Assembly: GCA_048265185.1 (NCBI GenBank) | Contig: JBLXBZ010000004.1 | Span: 1-64,000 of the forward strand | Length of the DNA stretch: 64,000 bases | Source: JBLXBZ01 sp048265185 | Lineage (GTDB): Bacteria > Pseudomonadota > Alphaproteobacteria > Rhizobiales > Stappiaceae | Direction of reading: 5' to 3' | Notes under the pieces: model-generated | What the model was told of the DNA's origin: nothing | What the model saw: only the letters and a program-made list of their open reading frames with translations | Database searches by the model: none | Program-made: the position numbers and the translations under genes | In this document: piece after piece, positions 62,430 to 64,000 of the stretch | Numbering within the stretch: the stretch's first letter is position 1 | Layout of the letters: every line of letters starts with the position of its first letter

Positions 62430-63311
62430 TCAGCGCGTGGGAACCGGCGCTTCACCGCGGTAGTCGTAAAACCCACGCTGCGTCTTGCGCCCAAGCCAAC
62501 CGGCCTCCACATATTTGACCAGCAACGGACACGGCCGGTATTTGCTGTCAGCCAAGCCTTCGTACAAGACTTGCATGATGGACAAACACGTATCCAGACC
62601 GATGAAGTCGGCCAATTGCAACGGCCCCATGGGATGATTGGCGCCAAGCTTCATGGAGGTGTCGATGGCGTCGACCGTCCCAACCCCTTCATACAATGTG
62701 TAGATGGCTTCATTAATCATTGGCAGCAGAATGCGGTTGACGATAAAAGCCGGGAAGTCTTCGGCGACGGCGACCGTTTTACCGCAACGCACGCCGAACT
62801 CTTTAGCCGCCTCAAAGGTTTCATCTCCGGTGGCGATGCCGCGCACCAGCTCAACCAGCTCCATCAAGGGCACCGGATTCATGAAATGTATGCCGATGAA
62901 ACGTTCAGGGCGATCCGTTGACGCGGCGAGACGCGTAATTGAAATCGAAGACGTATTGGTCGCCAAAATTGCTTCCGGCTTCAAGAACGGGCACACTTGC
63001 TGAAAGATCTTACGCTTAACCTGCTCGTTCTCAACGGCGGATTCAATCACCAGGTCAACGTCGCCGAAAGCTTCATGAGACGCTTCGCCCCGCAATTTCT
63101 CCAGCGCCGCCGCGCGCTGCTCCTCCGTGATCAAGCCTTTTGAGACCTGCCGGGCCAAATTGCCGTTGATCGACGCCAGGCCGGATTCGATACGGTCCAT
63201 GGAAATATCGTTGAGCAACACTTCATATCCCGCCAAAGCGCAGATATGGGCAATGCCATTACCCATCTGGCCAGCGCCAATCACAGCGATTTTTTTGATC
63301 TCGACAACCAT
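62430..63311 (-). CDS. hbd: 3-hydroxybutyryl-CoA (3-hydroxyacyl-CoA) dehydrogenase
   Basis: A 293-residue NAD-dependent enzyme oxidising 3-hydroxyacyl-CoA. Nucleotide-binding loop AVIGAGQMGNGIAHICALAG; conserved ATNTSSISITRLAA; catalytic His in IGIHFMNPVPLMELVE; and the C-terminal domain FIVNRILLPMINEAIYTL. Size matches the short-chain bacterial Hbd/PaaH-like group, used in butyrate, polyhydroxybutyrate or ethylmalonyl-CoA metabolism. The electron-transfer flavoprotein gene lies upstream on the same strand, as often in alphaproteobacteria. Confidence 0.94.
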   Translation of the reverse strand: MVVEIKKIAVIGAGQMGNGIAHICALAGYEVLLNDISMDRIESGLASINGNLARQVSKGLITEEQRAAALEKLRGEASHEAFGDVDLVIESAVENEQVKRKIFQQVCPFLKPEAILATNTSSISITRLAASTDRPERFIGIHFMNPVPLMELVELVRGIATGDETFEAAKEFGVRCGKTVAVAEDFPAFIVNRILLPMINEAIYTLYEGVGTVDAIDTSMKLGANHPMGPLQLADFIGLDTCLSIMQVLYEGLADSKYRPCPLLVKYVEAGWLGRKTQRGFYDYRGEAPVPTR

Positions 63312-63588
63312 CGTAAACTCATTTCCGGTTAGGAGGCCGCCTGATGGGGCGCCAGACCTCTATAGCTTTATTTTTCGCAACTAAAGCTCAAAACGACAAG
63401 GGTCTTGAGCATATATTCTACATTCTTAAATCAAAGCCGAAAAGACGCTCCAAAAAGTCCGGACAGCCTGTAGCCGAGGTTCGCGGTCCAAATTTCACAG
63501 CGCCGCGTCTTCCAACTTAAAATCAGCGAATGACGGAGACAAACCCGCCATTCGCCAAACCTCAACGCGCTAAAAGCGCATCAAGTCG

Positions 63589-64000
63589 TCACCCTTTAAG
63601 TTTCTCGACTTCCGCCTGAAACTCTGGAAGAACGTCGAACAAATCAGCGACCAGGCCATAATCGGCCACTTGGAAAATCGGCGCTTCCTCATCCTTGTTG
63701 ATGGCGACGATCACTTTACTGTCTTTCATCCCGGCCAGATGCTGGATGGCGCCTGAAATACCGCAAGCGATATAAAGATCCGGCGCGACCACCTTGCCCG
63801 TTTGACCAACTTGCCAGTCATTTGGCGCATAGCCCGCGTCCACCGCGGCGCGAGAGGCGCCCACTGCCGCGCCAAGAGCGTCGGCCATTGGAATAATAAC
63901 CTCGTCGAATTTCTCCGACGAGCCTAGCGCCCGTCCGCCGGAGATGATGATTTTCGCGGAAGCCAATTCCGGACGATCCGATTCCGACAGCTCCTCGCCA
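63589..64000 (-). CDS. etfA: Electron transfer flavoprotein alpha subunit (3' part)
   Basis: The C-terminal 137 residues are inside the window; the frame runs off the right edge. The FAD-binding domain is recognisable: IIISGGRALGSSEKFDEVII, GAAVGASRAAVDAGYAPNDW, VGQTGKVVAPDLYIACGISG, AIQHLAGMKDSKVIVAINKD and PIFQVADYGLVADLFDVLP. It accepts electrons from acyl-CoA dehydrogenases and passes them to ETF-ubiquinone oxidoreductase. An internal ATG at 63966 is not the start, because the family motif continues upstream (SESDRPELASAK). 277 bases separate its stop from hbd. Confidence 0.96.
   Translation of the reverse strand, partial: GEELSESDRPELASAKIIISGGRALGSSEKFDEVIIPMADALGAAVGASRAAVDAGYAPNDWQVGQTGKVVAPDLYIACGISGAIQHLAGMKDSKVIVAINKDEEAPIFQVADYGLVADLFDVLPEFQAEVEKLKG

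Overview
The window looks like chromosomal DNA of an alphaproteobacterium, most likely of the order Hyphomicrobiales (Rhizobiales). This is inferred from gene content and order: a hemC-hemD-mitofilin-hemY block divergent from tsaD; ftsE-ftsX divergent from a zinc-ribbon gene, hpt and cpdR; and a DUF4175 giant, lysA, an LptM-like lipoprotein and argH next to tlpA. A perfect CtrA-type box (TTAA-N7-TTAA) upstream of ftsE fits. Most genes are GC-rich. Positions 1 to about 8,900 are visibly AT-richer and look like an accessory insertion.

Layout. (1) 1-8,902, accessory: a strong promoter pointing out of the left edge, an AraC regulator, a LapB/LapC/LapE-like type I secretion system (ABC exporter with a C39-like domain, HlyD adaptor, TolC-type lipoprotein) with no visible substrate gene, a LysR regulator and long AT-rich spacers. 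(2) 8,903-11,526: an M48 protease lipoprotein, a nuclease-like secreted protein and tRNA-Arg(CCT) with a partial copy of its own 5' end. (3) 11,969-25,135, catabolic locus: on the minus strand a VOC protein, an E2 acyltransferase, a fused E1 alpha-beta dehydrogenase and a LysR regulator; divergent on the plus strand a complete branched-chain-type ABC importer, an SDR dehydrogenase, a second VOC protein, a hydroxypyruvate-reductase-like enzyme and a D-amino-acid aminotransferase. The importer probably brings in an organic or amino acid that the E1/E2 complex and dehydrogenases break down under LysR control; the substrate is unknown.

(4) 25,211-32,759, the most unusual part: a seven-gene partner-switching cassette with a STAS antagonist, a HATPase anti-sigma-type kinase, a two-TM periplasmic sensor, a sensor-MFS transporter fusion, an orphan ABC-type binding protein, a GNAT acetyltransferase and a membrane SpoIIE/PP2C phosphatase. 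Three proteins appear to carry related extracytoplasmic sensor modules. I read it as a system that senses a small molecule outside the cell, perhaps moves it, and sets the phosphorylation state of the STAS protein. I do not know this exact set as a described system.

(5) 32,795-64,000, mostly housekeeping: tRNA-Thr(CGT); haem genes; tsaD; gpsA; small YciI, EVE and Nudix proteins; an M20 amidohydrolase; a membrane AlbA_2 protein; a serine/threonine dehydratase; plsC; ftsEX; hpt; cpdR; DUF4175; lysA; argH; a TlpA-like thioredoxin; a small YjfB-type protein; mutL; a HAD hydrolase; a 3-hydroxyacyl-CoA dehydrogenase; and the 3' part of etfA, cut by the right edge. All assignments come from reading motifs; no database search was run.
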